Shown: positions 18,203-26,703 of the stretch, one piece after another
Position numbering within the stretch: the stretch's first letter is position 1
How the letters are laid out: every line of letters starts with the position of its first letter
Source of the DNA: Limnohabitans sp. B9-3
GTDB lineage: Bacteria; Pseudomonadota; Gammaproteobacteria; Burkholderiales; Burkholderiaceae_C
Reading direction: 5' to 3'
Assembly (NCBI RefSeq): GCF_002778325.1
Contig: NZ_NESI01000011.1
Location: 1-64,000 of the forward strand
Length of the DNA: 64,000 nucleotides
Translations under genes and position numbers: made by a program
The notes under the pieces: generated by a model
Seen by the model: the letters and a program-made list of their open reading frames with translations, nothing else
Database searches by the model: none
What the model was told of the DNA's origin: nothing

Positions 18203-19057
18203 TTAATCAGCCAAATTCGTCTTAGCTTCAGGCTTTTTGGCAGGTACGAGCCAACGGTATAAAGGCGCAGACTGGACCTCTTGCACGGTCGCGTCGACGT
18301 TTTGGATCAACTTATCGGCGTTATCAAGCGTCTTATTTGTTTGCTCAAGGGTACCCGTGGTTTGTACCAACGTTTTCTCCAACTCTTTCAGTGTTTCTGT
18401 CGCTTGATTGGCCGTTGGCTGCAATGCCTGCATCGTGTCTCGAGTTTGGCTCAGCACAGCCGGTAATCCTTTTTGTTCGTCGCTGATCACTTGCATCGCG
18501 TGGGTGGCTTCATCAAGCGTCTTGATGGTGTGAGAAATAACTTGTCGAGATTGCTGGAGATTTGCCTGAACGCCAACTTTTGGATCTGCAAGTTGAGTCA
18601 ACAATTGCTGAAACTTTTGTAACAACGGTTCAAGCCGCTTGGTCAAATCAGCAGCAAGATCATCTCTCACGATGGGAATGTTTGCATCCTGGGCCAAGAC
18701 CTCGTTTTGACTTTCATCGCGTTGTAGTAAAAGCTCAGCTGTGACAATTTTTTCCTTCGATATCTTGAGAGTGGAACCCCGGGTGAAAAACGGTGCATGT
18801 TGAACACGAATTTCCACTTGACCACGGACATCACCTCGCGGTGTCAACTCAAGCTGAGTGAGCTTCCCCACCTCAAACCCTTTGTAGTTAATTCTCATGC
18901 CCTCAAACAGATTAGCGGCAGATTCGGCATGAAAACTCAAACGCAGACGTGACTCAAAGCTCCCCTTGAGAAATGCCAAATAACTTATGACCAGCGACAT
19001 CGCCAGAACAGTCCACACGAACTGCCATTTAAAACGAGAGGGAGCAGCAGCTGACAT
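18203..19057 (-). CDS. MlaD-like (MCE-domain) protein
   Basis: 284 residues. One N-terminal membrane anchor (about 13-31) precedes an MCE domain (about 38-120; GMRINYKGFEVGKLTQLEL and GSTLKISKEKIVTAELLL) and a long helical, probably coiled-coil region (about 130-265), ending in a basic tail. MCE proteins of this kind form periplasmic rings for phospholipid transport with an MlaE permease and MlaF ATPase. Here the MlaE-like gene lies 7 bp upstream but no MlaF gene is in the window. The ATG at 19057 has AGGA at good spacing. Its stop codon lies 1 bp from the caspase stop codon on the other strand. Confidence 0.85.
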   Translation of the reverse strand: MSAAAPSRFKWQFVWTVLAMSLVISYLAFLKGSFESRLRLSFHAESAANLFEGMRINYKGFEVGKLTQLELTPRGDVRGQVEIRVQHAPFFTRGSTLKISKEKIVTAELLLQRDESQNEVLAQDANIPIVRDDLAADLTKRLEPLLQKFQQLLTQLADPKVGVQANLQQSRQVISHTIKTLDEATHAMQVISDEQKGLPAVLSQTRDTMQALQPTANQATETLKELEKTLVQTTGTLEQTNKTLDNADKLIQNVDATVQEVQSAPLYRWLVPAKKPEAKTNLAD

Positions 19058-19064
19058 GATTTTC

Positions 19065-19730
19065 CTAATTGAGTGACCAGAAAAAATCGAGCAATTCAAT
19101 ACCCAAGATCATCAAAACACCAAATATCGTGGTGCGGGACATCATCTGATGCAATTGATCTGGCTGAGTCGATAAAAATTTGATTTCGAAAAGAGTCACC
19201 AGGCACAAGCTCAGAGACAAGACAAACATTCGAAAGGCGGCATGTAAAAGCTGTGAAAACTGGAATTCAACTAGGTAAGACTCCCAAAAAATCTGACCAA
19301 ACCCAGAAAAGCTGTGCATGAATCCAAGCCATGAGCTGACTAAAACGCTTAAGAAAAACCAAGACCAAGCCAACATGGTTGCCAGAATACAAGCCAACAC
19401 ATAAGCACCGAATTTATTTCGCTCAAACAGGCCTTGCACCAGTTCGGCATCTGTTGCAAATTGAAAATTGACGCGCAACAAGACGAAGCAAGCGACCAGT
19501 AAAGTCGGTAGACGACCCAACATAAAGTGCGCGAATAACTGTCGACTCCACTCAGGGTCAATGGCTAAGACGCCACTTTGCGTCGCTATGGCAAAAGCCA
19601 ACCCAAGCGACCCGCCTAATAAGATGGCAAACCAACCACAACCCAACAGCAAAGTTTGCGTCAAATTCAAAAACGCCGGCCCAAAGGGCATATCAATACC
19701 CGCATTGGACAAAGACGAACGATGCCTCAT
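19065..19730 (-). CDS. Divergent MlaE-like permease
   Basis: 221-residue polytopic membrane protein with about five hydrophobic segments. Position (between a lipoprotein and an MlaD-like gene) and the pattern of the C-terminal part (a segment like TTIFGVLMILGIELLDFF) suggest an MlaE-type permease. The conserved MlaE features around the ELG and EQIDAL motifs are not recognisable, and it is shorter than the usual 250-260 residues. The assignment is therefore tentative. The start at 19730 is 2 bp after the lipoprotein stop, so translation is likely coupled. Confidence 0.55.
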   Translation of the reverse strand: MRHRSSLSNAGIDMPFGPAFLNLTQTLLLGCGWFAILLGGSLGLAFAIATQSGVLAIDPEWSRQLFAHFMLGRLPTLLVACFVLLRVNFQFATDAELVQGLFERNKFGAYVLACILATMLAWSWFFLSVLVSSWLGFMHSFSGFGQIFWESYLVEFQFSQLLHAAFRMFVLSLSLCLVTLFEIKFLSTQPDQLHQMMSRTTIFGVLMILGIELLDFFWSLN

Positions 19731-19732
19731 CG

Positions 19733-20248
19733 TCAGGATGCCGTCTTCGCTTTCTTAAACATAATTTTCCCGACAACGACATGCCCTGCGTCGTTGCGCT
19801 CAAGACTAATCACCGCATCGTGACCTTTGACACTTTGCGTAAGCTCTCTGTCACGCAGATCTGCAGTGGCTTTGATGACATTCCACAAACCACCGACCAA
19901 ACTGATCAGCGCCAAAGGGTTGCGTGGTACCAGCTCATTAGGTGGTGGTTCAATTTCAACTCGACCACCGTTGCTTTCAACGGCATTGAGCCATTTTTGT
20001 AAGCGGTCTGGGGTGCTGTTAGGACTGACTTTGTCATACATCACCACAGTCACTAAAGGCTGTCCCTGCCTAAGTGCGAGATTCAAATCGCGATCAAACC
20101 CTGTGAAGTCGATAAAACTGATCGTGTTGGCAACCGCACTACGCCCGCCACTCACCGCTCCAATGCTTGAATCAGGTGTGGTCTGACAGCCCGATAAAAC
20201 AAGGGCACTGAAAGCTAAAACCAGAAGAGAGAATTTTGATTTATTCAT
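19733..20248 (-). CDS. Lipoprotein of unknown function
   Basis: 171-residue protein with a clear lipobox (LVLSGC, Cys21). The mature part is mixed alpha/beta with a proline-rich IEPPPNELVPRNPLALISLV segment. It has an AAGGAA site before the ATG at 20248 and lies 21 bp after the CHAT gene. Mla systems usually include a lipoprotein or periplasmic partner (MlaC, or PqiC-type), and this could fill such a role, but I see no MlaC or PqiC signature. Confidence 0.78.
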   Translation of the reverse strand: MNKSKFSLLVLAFSALVLSGCQTTPDSSIGAVSGGRSAVANTISFIDFTGFDRDLNLALRQGQPLVTVVMYDKVSPNSTPDRLQKWLNAVESNGGRVEIEPPPNELVPRNPLALISLVGGLWNVIKATADLRDRELTQSVKGHDAVISLERNDAGHVVVGKIMFKKAKTAS

Positions 20249-20269
20249 GTCACGTTCCTTGGGATAAAT

Positions 20270-23218
20270 TTAACGCCCCCCCTCACCAACCAGAGCATAC
20301 GGCGCCCAGTAGGTGGGGTGAGAGAAATTGGGCATTTTCATCGTATCGAGCATCGCTTGCCTGAGAGCCTCAGCGCGACGAATTTGTGTATTTTGCTTGT
20401 ATGCAGCAAAGGTTTTGGTTGTCAAATTCATCGCGCTGATTGACTCAACGGCCCAATGGGTGACCAATAAGCTACGACTACCTGCATAGAAAAACCCACG
20501 CGCTAAGCCGCTCAAAGCCTCTTCCGCCTTGCCGTCAGCCCCTGCTGTATTACATGCGGATAAGACAACCCAATCTGCATTGAGTCGAAGGCTGAGCACA
20601 TCCTCTAATGTCAAAAGCGGTGACTCTTTGGCGTCTTTGGTTGCAGCCATGGCAAGCGCAGGCTGGTTAAGCTGAGGCAAATCACCTGCTAGCAAACCGT
20701 GCGTAGCAAAGACTACGACCTGCTTTTGAGCCAGATTGCCCGAGGCACTTTGCTTAAGCACAGAACTCCTAGTGGCCTCGTGACCCATGATCAAATCTTG
20801 TTGAGGATCAGCTTTCAAAATAGTGGCAAGCCGCAGAACTTCATCCCTGGTTTCGGGCAGTGGCGGAATTTTGCTGTAAGCCACATAGTTGGCTGCATCC
20901 ATGATGTTGCGCTGGCTTGCTTCAAGAGAGCGCGTGACCGCCATCGAACGGACCACGTTTCCTCCGCCAGCGATGCTGGTCGTGGGATTTGCATCAAACG
21001 CAGGATCGCCCCAAGCCAGCATGGGCTGTTTGGCCGTCGGCTGCTTACTCAGACGTTTGAGAGCCAGCCAGCCATTGGCGGCAGGCACATGGCTGATCGC
21101 GATGTCCTGCACAAGCCAAGCAGTGGATTTGCTGTCGGGCGTTCGAGGCAACACGGCAAATGGCAACTGCGCCAATTGGCCAGAAGTCGCAACGATCAGG
21201 TGCTTGCTGCGCTTGAGTTCATCCTCAAAGGGGGCAAGAATTTGTTTATAAATCTGGTGTGCACTGTTGACATCAAAAGGCGGGGCACGGAGTCCTAGTT
21301 CCGCGACATCCAGCGTCTTACGGGTTTGAGTCACCAGTTTCTTCAAATCTGCTTCCGATAAATTTGAGATCTGAAACTTAACCTCACCTTTCCCATCGAT
21401 CGCCCAAACATAGGTTTTATCCTCCAAGGGCGTGATGGCTAAAAAAAGTTCATCGGGTTGGAGTTGTCTGGCGATATCTTGCGTCGAAGGCGGCTTAGGC
21501 TGAATGAGCTGAAAATACTCTGGATAGGTCTTTTGAATTTGAACCTTGTACTCTCGACGTTCTTTCTCAATCTCACGTAAACGCTCGCGCATTTGAGTCA
21601 GGATTTGCGGATTGCGGCGCTTGTCCTCTTCCGTGCCTTGCCCGCTGATGTAGTTGGTCAAGGTGGCAATTTCATTTTTGGCGTCTTGCTCTTTTCGAAT
21701 GATGCTCGACAAACCAGGCTCCGAAACACCAGACCGAACAGCCGCTTCCGCCAACGCTTGCTGAACCTTTGAAACATTGAGCTGCTCTGCAATTTGAAAA
21801 ATTAATTCTGCATCTTTCGGATCTTTATCCGCCGTTTGAGCAACCAATTGCAAATAACTTTGCAAAATGAAACGACTAATTTTTTGTTGAATCGCTGTTT
21901 CAACATAATCACCTGTCAACGACTCCGGGGCAGTCAAGCCGCGCACAGCACGGTCAAATCCTTGTCTGGCTTCGGTAACCCGACCGTTTTTCCACAAAGC
22001 AACAGCAAGTACGCCGCGATTGACTGAAGTGAAGTAGTGATCTTCACCAAAATTATTGACATGCCAATTCATATTCGCTTGCAAGATGCTCAGCGCTTTT
22101 TCGAATTGACCGTTGCGAATGTAAACATAGCCGCGTAACAAACTCTGAGACTGTGCGCCACGTGGTGCACGGCCTAGGCGCGCTGTTTCTTGATCAACCA
22201 AGTCAAAACTTTTTAACGCTTCTTGCCATTTGTCAGATCCAATCAAAGCGGAGTTGAAACGCATACGCGCCCACAACCACATCGGGGAACCCATTTGATA
22301 ACCTTGATCTAGAACAATTTTCTCGCTCATCACTGCGAACTTGTAGGACTCGTCGAATTGCCCAACAGCCATGTAGTAATCAGCGACGCGGTTGTAAAAG
22401 CCCTGCATGCTGGTCTCGGGCATGCCGTAGGTTTTGGTACGTTGGTAGGCATCACGCAGCGTCCATTCAGCCTCAGCATAAAGACCTGCCAAAATTTGTT
22501 GTTGTCCCAAAGTGGCGTAGGCATGCAACATAGTTCCATAGGACCATTGCTTGGCATTTTCAGTCGGGGCCATGCTCATCAGCTTAGAGAGATCCACCGA
22601 TTTAACAACGGCACTTTTTGCATCCTCAATACCCTCTTGCCATCGCCCCATGCGCATATTCAAAATAGCTTTGGCAATGTAGAACTCGACTTCGGCTCGT
22701 AGAATCCAAAAGGTTGTGTTACCTTGACGCGGCATATTTTTGACATCGCTGCGCAATATGTTTTCCGCTTCAGCGATCAACTTTGCAGACTCTTTTAAAT
22801 TGCTGTCGTCAATGAAGTTACGGGCGAGTTGGATGCGCAATCGAACACGGTTTGGTGGCCATTTCTGTTCATTCACCAACTCTCGCCCGAGGCGATAGCC
22901 CTCTGCACGATTTTGGGTGTCCATCAAGAAACCGAACAAGCCCCACTTTCCATCTTGTGGATCAATGGCAGCCCAAGCGCGCAGATTTTCCTCACGGCGA
23001 ACGACATCACCCAACTTAAAAGCCGCCAAATCTTTGTCACGATGAAGAACAACGCGCGATGAGAAAAGTGAACTTTCATCGATGGGTTTATCAAGGATGA
23101 GTTGCAGTCTTTCGCGCTCCTGAGCGGAAAGACGCACACCAGCTTGATCTAAATTTTGATCCTGTGCATGGATGCCGAAAACACAAAACAACAAGACAGC
23201 TGTAAAAAAAAATTTCAT
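20270..23218 (-). CDS. Exported TPR-CHAT protease
   Basis: 982 residues. A signal peptide (MKFFFTAVLLFCVFGIHAQ) is followed by a large TPR-like helical region (about 50-480), a charged coiled segment (about 500-560; KEQDAKNEI to EIEKERREYKVQIQ) and a C-terminal CHAT domain (about 640-982). The catalytic pair is intact: His840 in VVVFATHGLLAG and Cys889 in VVLSACNTAG, followed by ALSGLARGFFYAGSRSLLVTHW. CHAT proteases belong to the caspase clan and use the TPRs to bind partners. Start: the ATG at 23218; a TTG three codons earlier is also possible and neither has a good Shine-Dalgarno. It is the first gene of the minus-strand operon that converges on the caspase operon. Confidence 0.9.
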   Translation of the reverse strand: MKFFFTAVLLFCVFGIHAQDQNLDQAGVRLSAQERERLQLILDKPIDESSLFSSRVVLHRDKDLAAFKLGDVVRREENLRAWAAIDPQDGKWGLFGFLMDTQNRAEGYRLGRELVNEQKWPPNRVRLRIQLARNFIDDSNLKESAKLIAEAENILRSDVKNMPRQGNTTFWILRAEVEFYIAKAILNMRMGRWQEGIEDAKSAVVKSVDLSKLMSMAPTENAKQWSYGTMLHAYATLGQQQILAGLYAEAEWTLRDAYQRTKTYGMPETSMQGFYNRVADYYMAVGQFDESYKFAVMSEKIVLDQGYQMGSPMWLWARMRFNSALIGSDKWQEALKSFDLVDQETARLGRAPRGAQSQSLLRGYVYIRNGQFEKALSILQANMNWHVNNFGEDHYFTSVNRGVLAVALWKNGRVTEARQGFDRAVRGLTAPESLTGDYVETAIQQKISRFILQSYLQLVAQTADKDPKDAELIFQIAEQLNVSKVQQALAEAAVRSGVSEPGLSSIIRKEQDAKNEIATLTNYISGQGTEEDKRRNPQILTQMRERLREIEKERREYKVQIQKTYPEYFQLIQPKPPSTQDIARQLQPDELFLAITPLEDKTYVWAIDGKGEVKFQISNLSEADLKKLVTQTRKTLDVAELGLRAPPFDVNSAHQIYKQILAPFEDELKRSKHLIVATSGQLAQLPFAVLPRTPDSKSTAWLVQDIAISHVPAANGWLALKRLSKQPTAKQPMLAWGDPAFDANPTTSIAGGGNVVRSMAVTRSLEASQRNIMDAANYVAYSKIPPLPETRDEVLRLATILKADPQQDLIMGHEATRSSVLKQSASGNLAQKQVVVFATHGLLAGDLPQLNQPALAMAATKDAKESPLLTLEDVLSLRLNADWVVLSACNTAGADGKAEEALSGLARGFFYAGSRSLLVTHWAVESISAMNLTTKTFAAYKQNTQIRRAEALRQAMLDTMKMPNFSHPTYWAPYALVGEGGR

Positions 23219-23405
23219 ACTGATCAACAGTGTTAGTTCATGATTTGAGAAAAAGCAAAATGAAAAATCTTAAGTCCCATTGATTCTATCTTTGATCAAT
23301 TTTTTAAAACCTTGCCATCATAGGAATTCTTATACTCGGATGGCCCGTAGTGGTCAACAATTTCCACCACTTCATCATTTTGCTTAATTTAATTAAAAAT
23401 AATTC

Positions 23406-25607
23406 ATGGAAATCAAAGTCAACTTTCTCGACAAGCTTCGCTTAGAAGCCAAGTTCGATGACTTCACGGTGGTCGCCGACCAGCCCATCCGTTACAAAGG
23501 CGATGGCTCGGCACCCGGTCCATTCGACTATTTTTTGGCCTCATCGGCTTTGTGTGCGGCCTACTTTGTGAAGCTGTATTGCGACACACGCAAAATTTCT
23601 ACCGAAAACATCCGCCTTTCTCAAAACAACATCGTTGATCCTGAGAACCGCTACCAGCAGATTTTCAAAATCCAGGTCGAGTTGCCAGCGGACATCCAAG
23701 AGATCGACCGCCGAGGCATTTTGAATTCGATCGAGCGCTGCACGGTCAAAAAAGTGGTGCAAGCAGGCCCCGCGTTTGTGATCGAAGAAGTTGAGAATTT
23801 GGATGCAGACGCGCAGTCCTTGCTCACGCTGAATCCGAACGCTGACCGTAGCACCTTCATCTTGGGCAAGGACCTGCCACTGGAGCAAACCATCGCCAAC
23901 ATGACGAGACTGTTGGCGGGCTTGGGCATCAAGATTGAAATCGCCTCTTGGCGCAACATCATTCCCAATGTCTGGTCGCTGCACATCCGCGATGCGCACT
24001 CGCCCATGTGCTTCACCAACGGCAAGGGCGCGACCAAGGAAAGCGCGTTGGCGTCGGCCCTAGGCGAATACATCGAGCGCTTGAGCAACAACCATTTTTA
24101 TGCGGGCGCCTTTTGGGGTGAAGACCTGGCCAACGCAGCATTCGTGCACTACCCGAATGAACGTTGGTTCAAGCCAGGCAAAAAAGACGCGCTGCCCTCA
24201 GAAATATTGGACGACCATTGCCTGTCCATCTACAACCCCGATGGCGAGCTGCGCAGCTCACACCTGATCGACACCAACTCAGGGAACACAAAGCGCGGCA
24301 TTTGCGCCCTGCCCTATGTGCGCCAGTCGGATGGTGAGGTGGTGTACTTCCCCTCCAACCTGATCGAAAACCTGTTTGTCAGCAACGGCATGAGTGCGGG
24401 CAACACACTGGCCGAAGCGCAAGTGCAGTGCTTGTCCGAAATTTTCGAACGCGCCGTCAAGCGCGACATCATCGAAGGTGAAATCTGTTTGCCCGATGTG
24501 CCGCAAGAGGTGTTGGCTAAGTACCCCAGCATATTGGCTGGCATTCAAGGTTTGGAAGAACAAGGCTTTCCGGTGCTGGTGAAAGACGCATCTTTGGGTG
24601 GCATCTACCCTGTCATGTGCGTCACGTTGATGAACCCGCGCACAGGCGGTGTGTTTGCATCTTTTGGTGCACACCCCAGCTTAGAAGTGGCGCTTGAGCG
24701 CAGCCTGACCGAGTTACTGCAAGGCCGCAGCTTTGAAGGGCTGAACGATTTACCGCCCCCCACCTTCGAGAGCCATGCTGTCACGGAACCCAATAACTTT
24801 GTGGAGCACTTCATCGATTCGAGTGGCATCGTGTCGTGGCGATTTTTTAGTGCCAAAGCTGACTTTGAATTTGTGGAGTGGGACTTTTCTGGCCAAGGGG
24901 AAAACTCGAATGCCGAAGAAGCAGCCACCTTGTTTGAAATCCTTCAAGACATCGGTAAAGAGTCGTACACCGCGGTGTATGACCAACTAGGGGCTGTGGC
25001 ATGCCGCATTTTGGTGCCAGGCTATTCGGAGATCTACCCCGTTGAAGATTTGATTTGGGACAACACCAACAAGGCGCTACTGTTTCGCGAAGACATCCTA
25101 AATCTGCATCGCCTCAGTGATGCCAGTTTGTCTGCCCTGCTCGATCGTTTGGAAAACAACGAGCTCGATGATTACTTGGACATTGCCACCTTGATCGGCA
25201 TCGAATTTGACGAAAACACAGTCTGGGGACAACTCACCGTTCTTGAGTTGAAGCTGTTGATTCACCTGGCGCTGCAGCAACTGGAGGAAGCACAAGAATT
25301 GGTGGGCGCCTTCTTGCAGTACAACGACAACACGCTTGAACGCAAGCTGTTTTACCAAGCCATGAACGTCGTGCTAGAAGTACAACTTGATCAAGACCTC
25401 GCACTCGAAGACTACGAGTTCAACTTTCGGCGGATGTTTGGCAACGCGCGGATGGATGCCGTTGTGGGTTCTGTGGCAGGCAGCGTGCGCTTCTTTGGGC
25501 TCACGCCAACCAGCATGAAGCTGGAGGGCCTTGACAGGCACCATCGCCTGTTGGACAGCTACAAAAAACTGCATGCGGCGCGTTCGCTTGCGGAGCAAAG
25601 TAACTGA
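23406..25607 (+). CDS. OsmC/YcaO fusion protein
   Basis: 733 residues. The N-terminus (1-140) is an OsmC-like domain (GPFDYFLASSALCAAYFVKLYC and SIERCTVKKV contain the two usual OsmC cysteines). The YcaO ATP-utilising domain follows (about 170-570), with GKGATKESALASALGEYIERLS, the NGMSAGNTLAEAQVQCLSEIFERA helix and EVALERSLTELLQGR carrying the acidic and basic ATP-binding residues. A helical TPR-like region closes the protein (about 575-720). YcaO enzymes phosphorylate or cyclodehydrate amide backbones; E. coli YcaO is linked to ribosomal protein S12 methylthiolation. No azole-peptide cluster lies nearby, so this is probably the housekeeping type. A terminator follows. Confidence 0.9.
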   Translation: MEIKVNFLDKLRLEAKFDDFTVVADQPIRYKGDGSAPGPFDYFLASSALCAAYFVKLYCDTRKISTENIRLSQNNIVDPENRYQQIFKIQVELPADIQEIDRRGILNSIERCTVKKVVQAGPAFVIEEVENLDADAQSLLTLNPNADRSTFILGKDLPLEQTIANMTRLLAGLGIKIEIASWRNIIPNVWSLHIRDAHSPMCFTNGKGATKESALASALGEYIERLSNNHFYAGAFWGEDLANAAFVHYPNERWFKPGKKDALPSEILDDHCLSIYNPDGELRSSHLIDTNSGNTKRGICALPYVRQSDGEVVYFPSNLIENLFVSNGMSAGNTLAEAQVQCLSEIFERAVKRDIIEGEICLPDVPQEVLAKYPSILAGIQGLEEQGFPVLVKDASLGGIYPVMCVTLMNPRTGGVFASFGAHPSLEVALERSLTELLQGRSFEGLNDLPPPTFESHAVTEPNNFVEHFIDSSGIVSWRFFSAKADFEFVEWDFSGQGENSNAEEAATLFEILQDIGKESYTAVYDQLGAVACRILVPGYSEIYPVEDLIWDNTNKALLFREDILNLHRLSDASLSALLDRLENNELDDYLDIATLIGIEFDENTVWGQLTVLELKLLIHLALQQLEEAQELVGAFLQYNDNTLERKLFYQAMNVVLEVQLDQDLALEDYEFNFRRMFGNARMDAVVGSVAGSVRFFGLTPTSMKLEGLDRHHRLLDSYKKLHAARSLAEQSN

Positions 25608-25623
25608 GTCACGCCCAAGAAAA

Positions 25624-25662
25624 AAGGGCCAGCAACAATGATGTTGCTAGCCCTTATCATTT
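25624..25662 (+). terminator. Terminator after the OsmC/YcaO gene
   Basis: A 13-bp stem with one mismatch (AGGGCCAGCAACA / TGTTGCTAGCCCT) and a 4-nt loop is followed by a T-containing tail. Confidence 0.75.
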
Positions 25663-25663
25663 T

Positions 25664-25740
25664 TGGTCGGTGTGAAAGGATTCGAACCTTCGACCCCTTG
25701 CACCCCATGCAAGTGCGCTACCAGGCTGCGCCACACACCG
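25664..25740 (-). tRNA. tRNA-Pro (anticodon GGG)
   Basis: 77 nt including encoded CCA. Acceptor arms are 25734-25740 and 25668-25674; the anticodon stem CTTGC/GCAAG encloses loop ATGGGGT; the T-arm contains GGTTCGAATCC. Confidence 0.95.
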
Positions 25741-25775
25741 ATTCAAGAAAAAAATTATAACGCGACTCTGAGTGC

Positions 25776-26234
25776 TTAATTGAGCAATTCACGAATTTGT
25801 ACAAGTTCTTTGCGAAGAATTTGCAGAGCATCATCGTCACTCAATATCAAGGTGGTCAATGCGGTGGTCTCCGCATGGTCTGTTGCATCTTCTAAATGGT
25901 CCTCAATGCCGTCGTCATCGGACAGATCTAAATCGATCAACCCCTGAGTGCCCAAGCGACGACGGTCACGCTCAACTTGCACCAACTCTTGCAACTTGTT
26001 GCGCGCACCACTGATGGTGAAGCCTTGGTCGTACAACAGGTCGCGAATTCGGCGAATCATCAACACTTCATGGTGTTGGTAATAACGTCGATTGCCACGG
26101 CGTTTCATCGGACGCAACTGTGTGAACTCCTGCTCCCAATAGCGCAGCACGTGCTGTTTCACGCCACACAAATCACTCACCTCACCGATGGTGAAGTAGC
26201 GTTTAGCAGGGATGGGAGGGAGGGATATCTCCAT
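25776..26234 (-). CDS. MerR-family transcriptional regulator
   Basis: 152 residues. An N-terminal MerR winged helix (about 12-80; YFTIGEVSDLCGVKQHVLRYWEQEF, then GNRRYYQHHEVLMIRRIRDLL) is followed by a short acidic region and a C-terminal helix. The metal-binding cysteines of classic MerR proteins are absent. This gene type commonly sits next to ihfA in beta- and gammaproteobacteria, and its target is unknown. A terminator lies between it and ihfA, so it probably has its own promoter in 26235-26316. The tRNA-Pro gene follows on the same strand. Confidence 0.88.
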   Translation of the reverse strand: MEISLPPIPAKRYFTIGEVSDLCGVKQHVLRYWEQEFTQLRPMKRRGNRRYYQHHEVLMIRRIRDLLYDQGFTISGARNKLQELVQVERDRRRLGTQGLIDLDLSDDDGIEDHLEDATDHAETTALTTLILSDDDALQILRKELVQIRELLN

Positions 26235-26316
26235 GAAAATCAGTGGCTTGTAAATGGGAGCGTAGAGGTTACACGAAGTTCAGCAGGGGCACCAGTCACA
26301 TCGTGCATTGCCTTTC

Positions 26317-26343
26317 AAAAAAGACCTGCGAAGGTCTCTTTTT
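26317..26343 (-). terminator. Terminator after ihfA
   Basis: AGACCT / AGGTCT stem with a 4-nt loop starts directly at the ihfA stop codon and is followed on the minus strand by six T residues. It marks the probable end of the thrS-ihfA operon. Confidence 0.75.
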
Positions 26344-26678
26344 TAGGCATCCTGTTTTTCGACGGTGTCACCCTGAATTTGCTCTTTCAGTTTGTGACTG
26401 GCGTGAAACGTCACCGCCCTTCGCGCCTCAATTGGAATGGCCTCACCTGTGCGCGGGTTGCGCCCTGGTCGAGGCGCTTTGGTCCGAATTTGAAAATTTC
26501 CAAAACTGGAAATCTTCACATCCGTCCCATCCACCAAACTTTTGGCGATCAAGTCAAAAAACGCGTCAATCATGTCTTTGGACTCACGCTTGTTCAAGCC
26601 AATTTGTTCAAACAACAATTCGGCCAACTGCGCCTTGGTCAAAGCAGGGGTTTCTAAGCTCTCAAACGAAAGTTCCAT
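26343..26678 (-). CDS. ihfA: Integration host factor alpha subunit
   Basis: DNA-bending nucleoid protein that works as a heterodimer with IhfB. Family features are LTKAQLAELLFEQIGLNKRES, the VKISSFGNFQIRTKAPRPGRNPRTGE beta-arm with the DNA-intercalating proline in the arm, and ARRAVTFHASHKLKEQI. The start at 26678 gives 111 residues, slightly longer than the E. coli protein at the N-terminus (MELSFESLETPA); an in-frame extension into the pheT end is unlikely. It is the last gene of the pheST transcript, as in E. coli, 25 bp after pheT. Confidence 0.95.
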   Translation of the reverse strand: MELSFESLETPALTKAQLAELLFEQIGLNKRESKDMIDAFFDLIAKSLVDGTDVKISSFGNFQIRTKAPRPGRNPRTGEAIPIEARRAVTFHASHKLKEQIQGDTVEKQDA

Positions 26679-26703
26679 AACGTCTGTCTTTACATCGCGC
26701 GCA

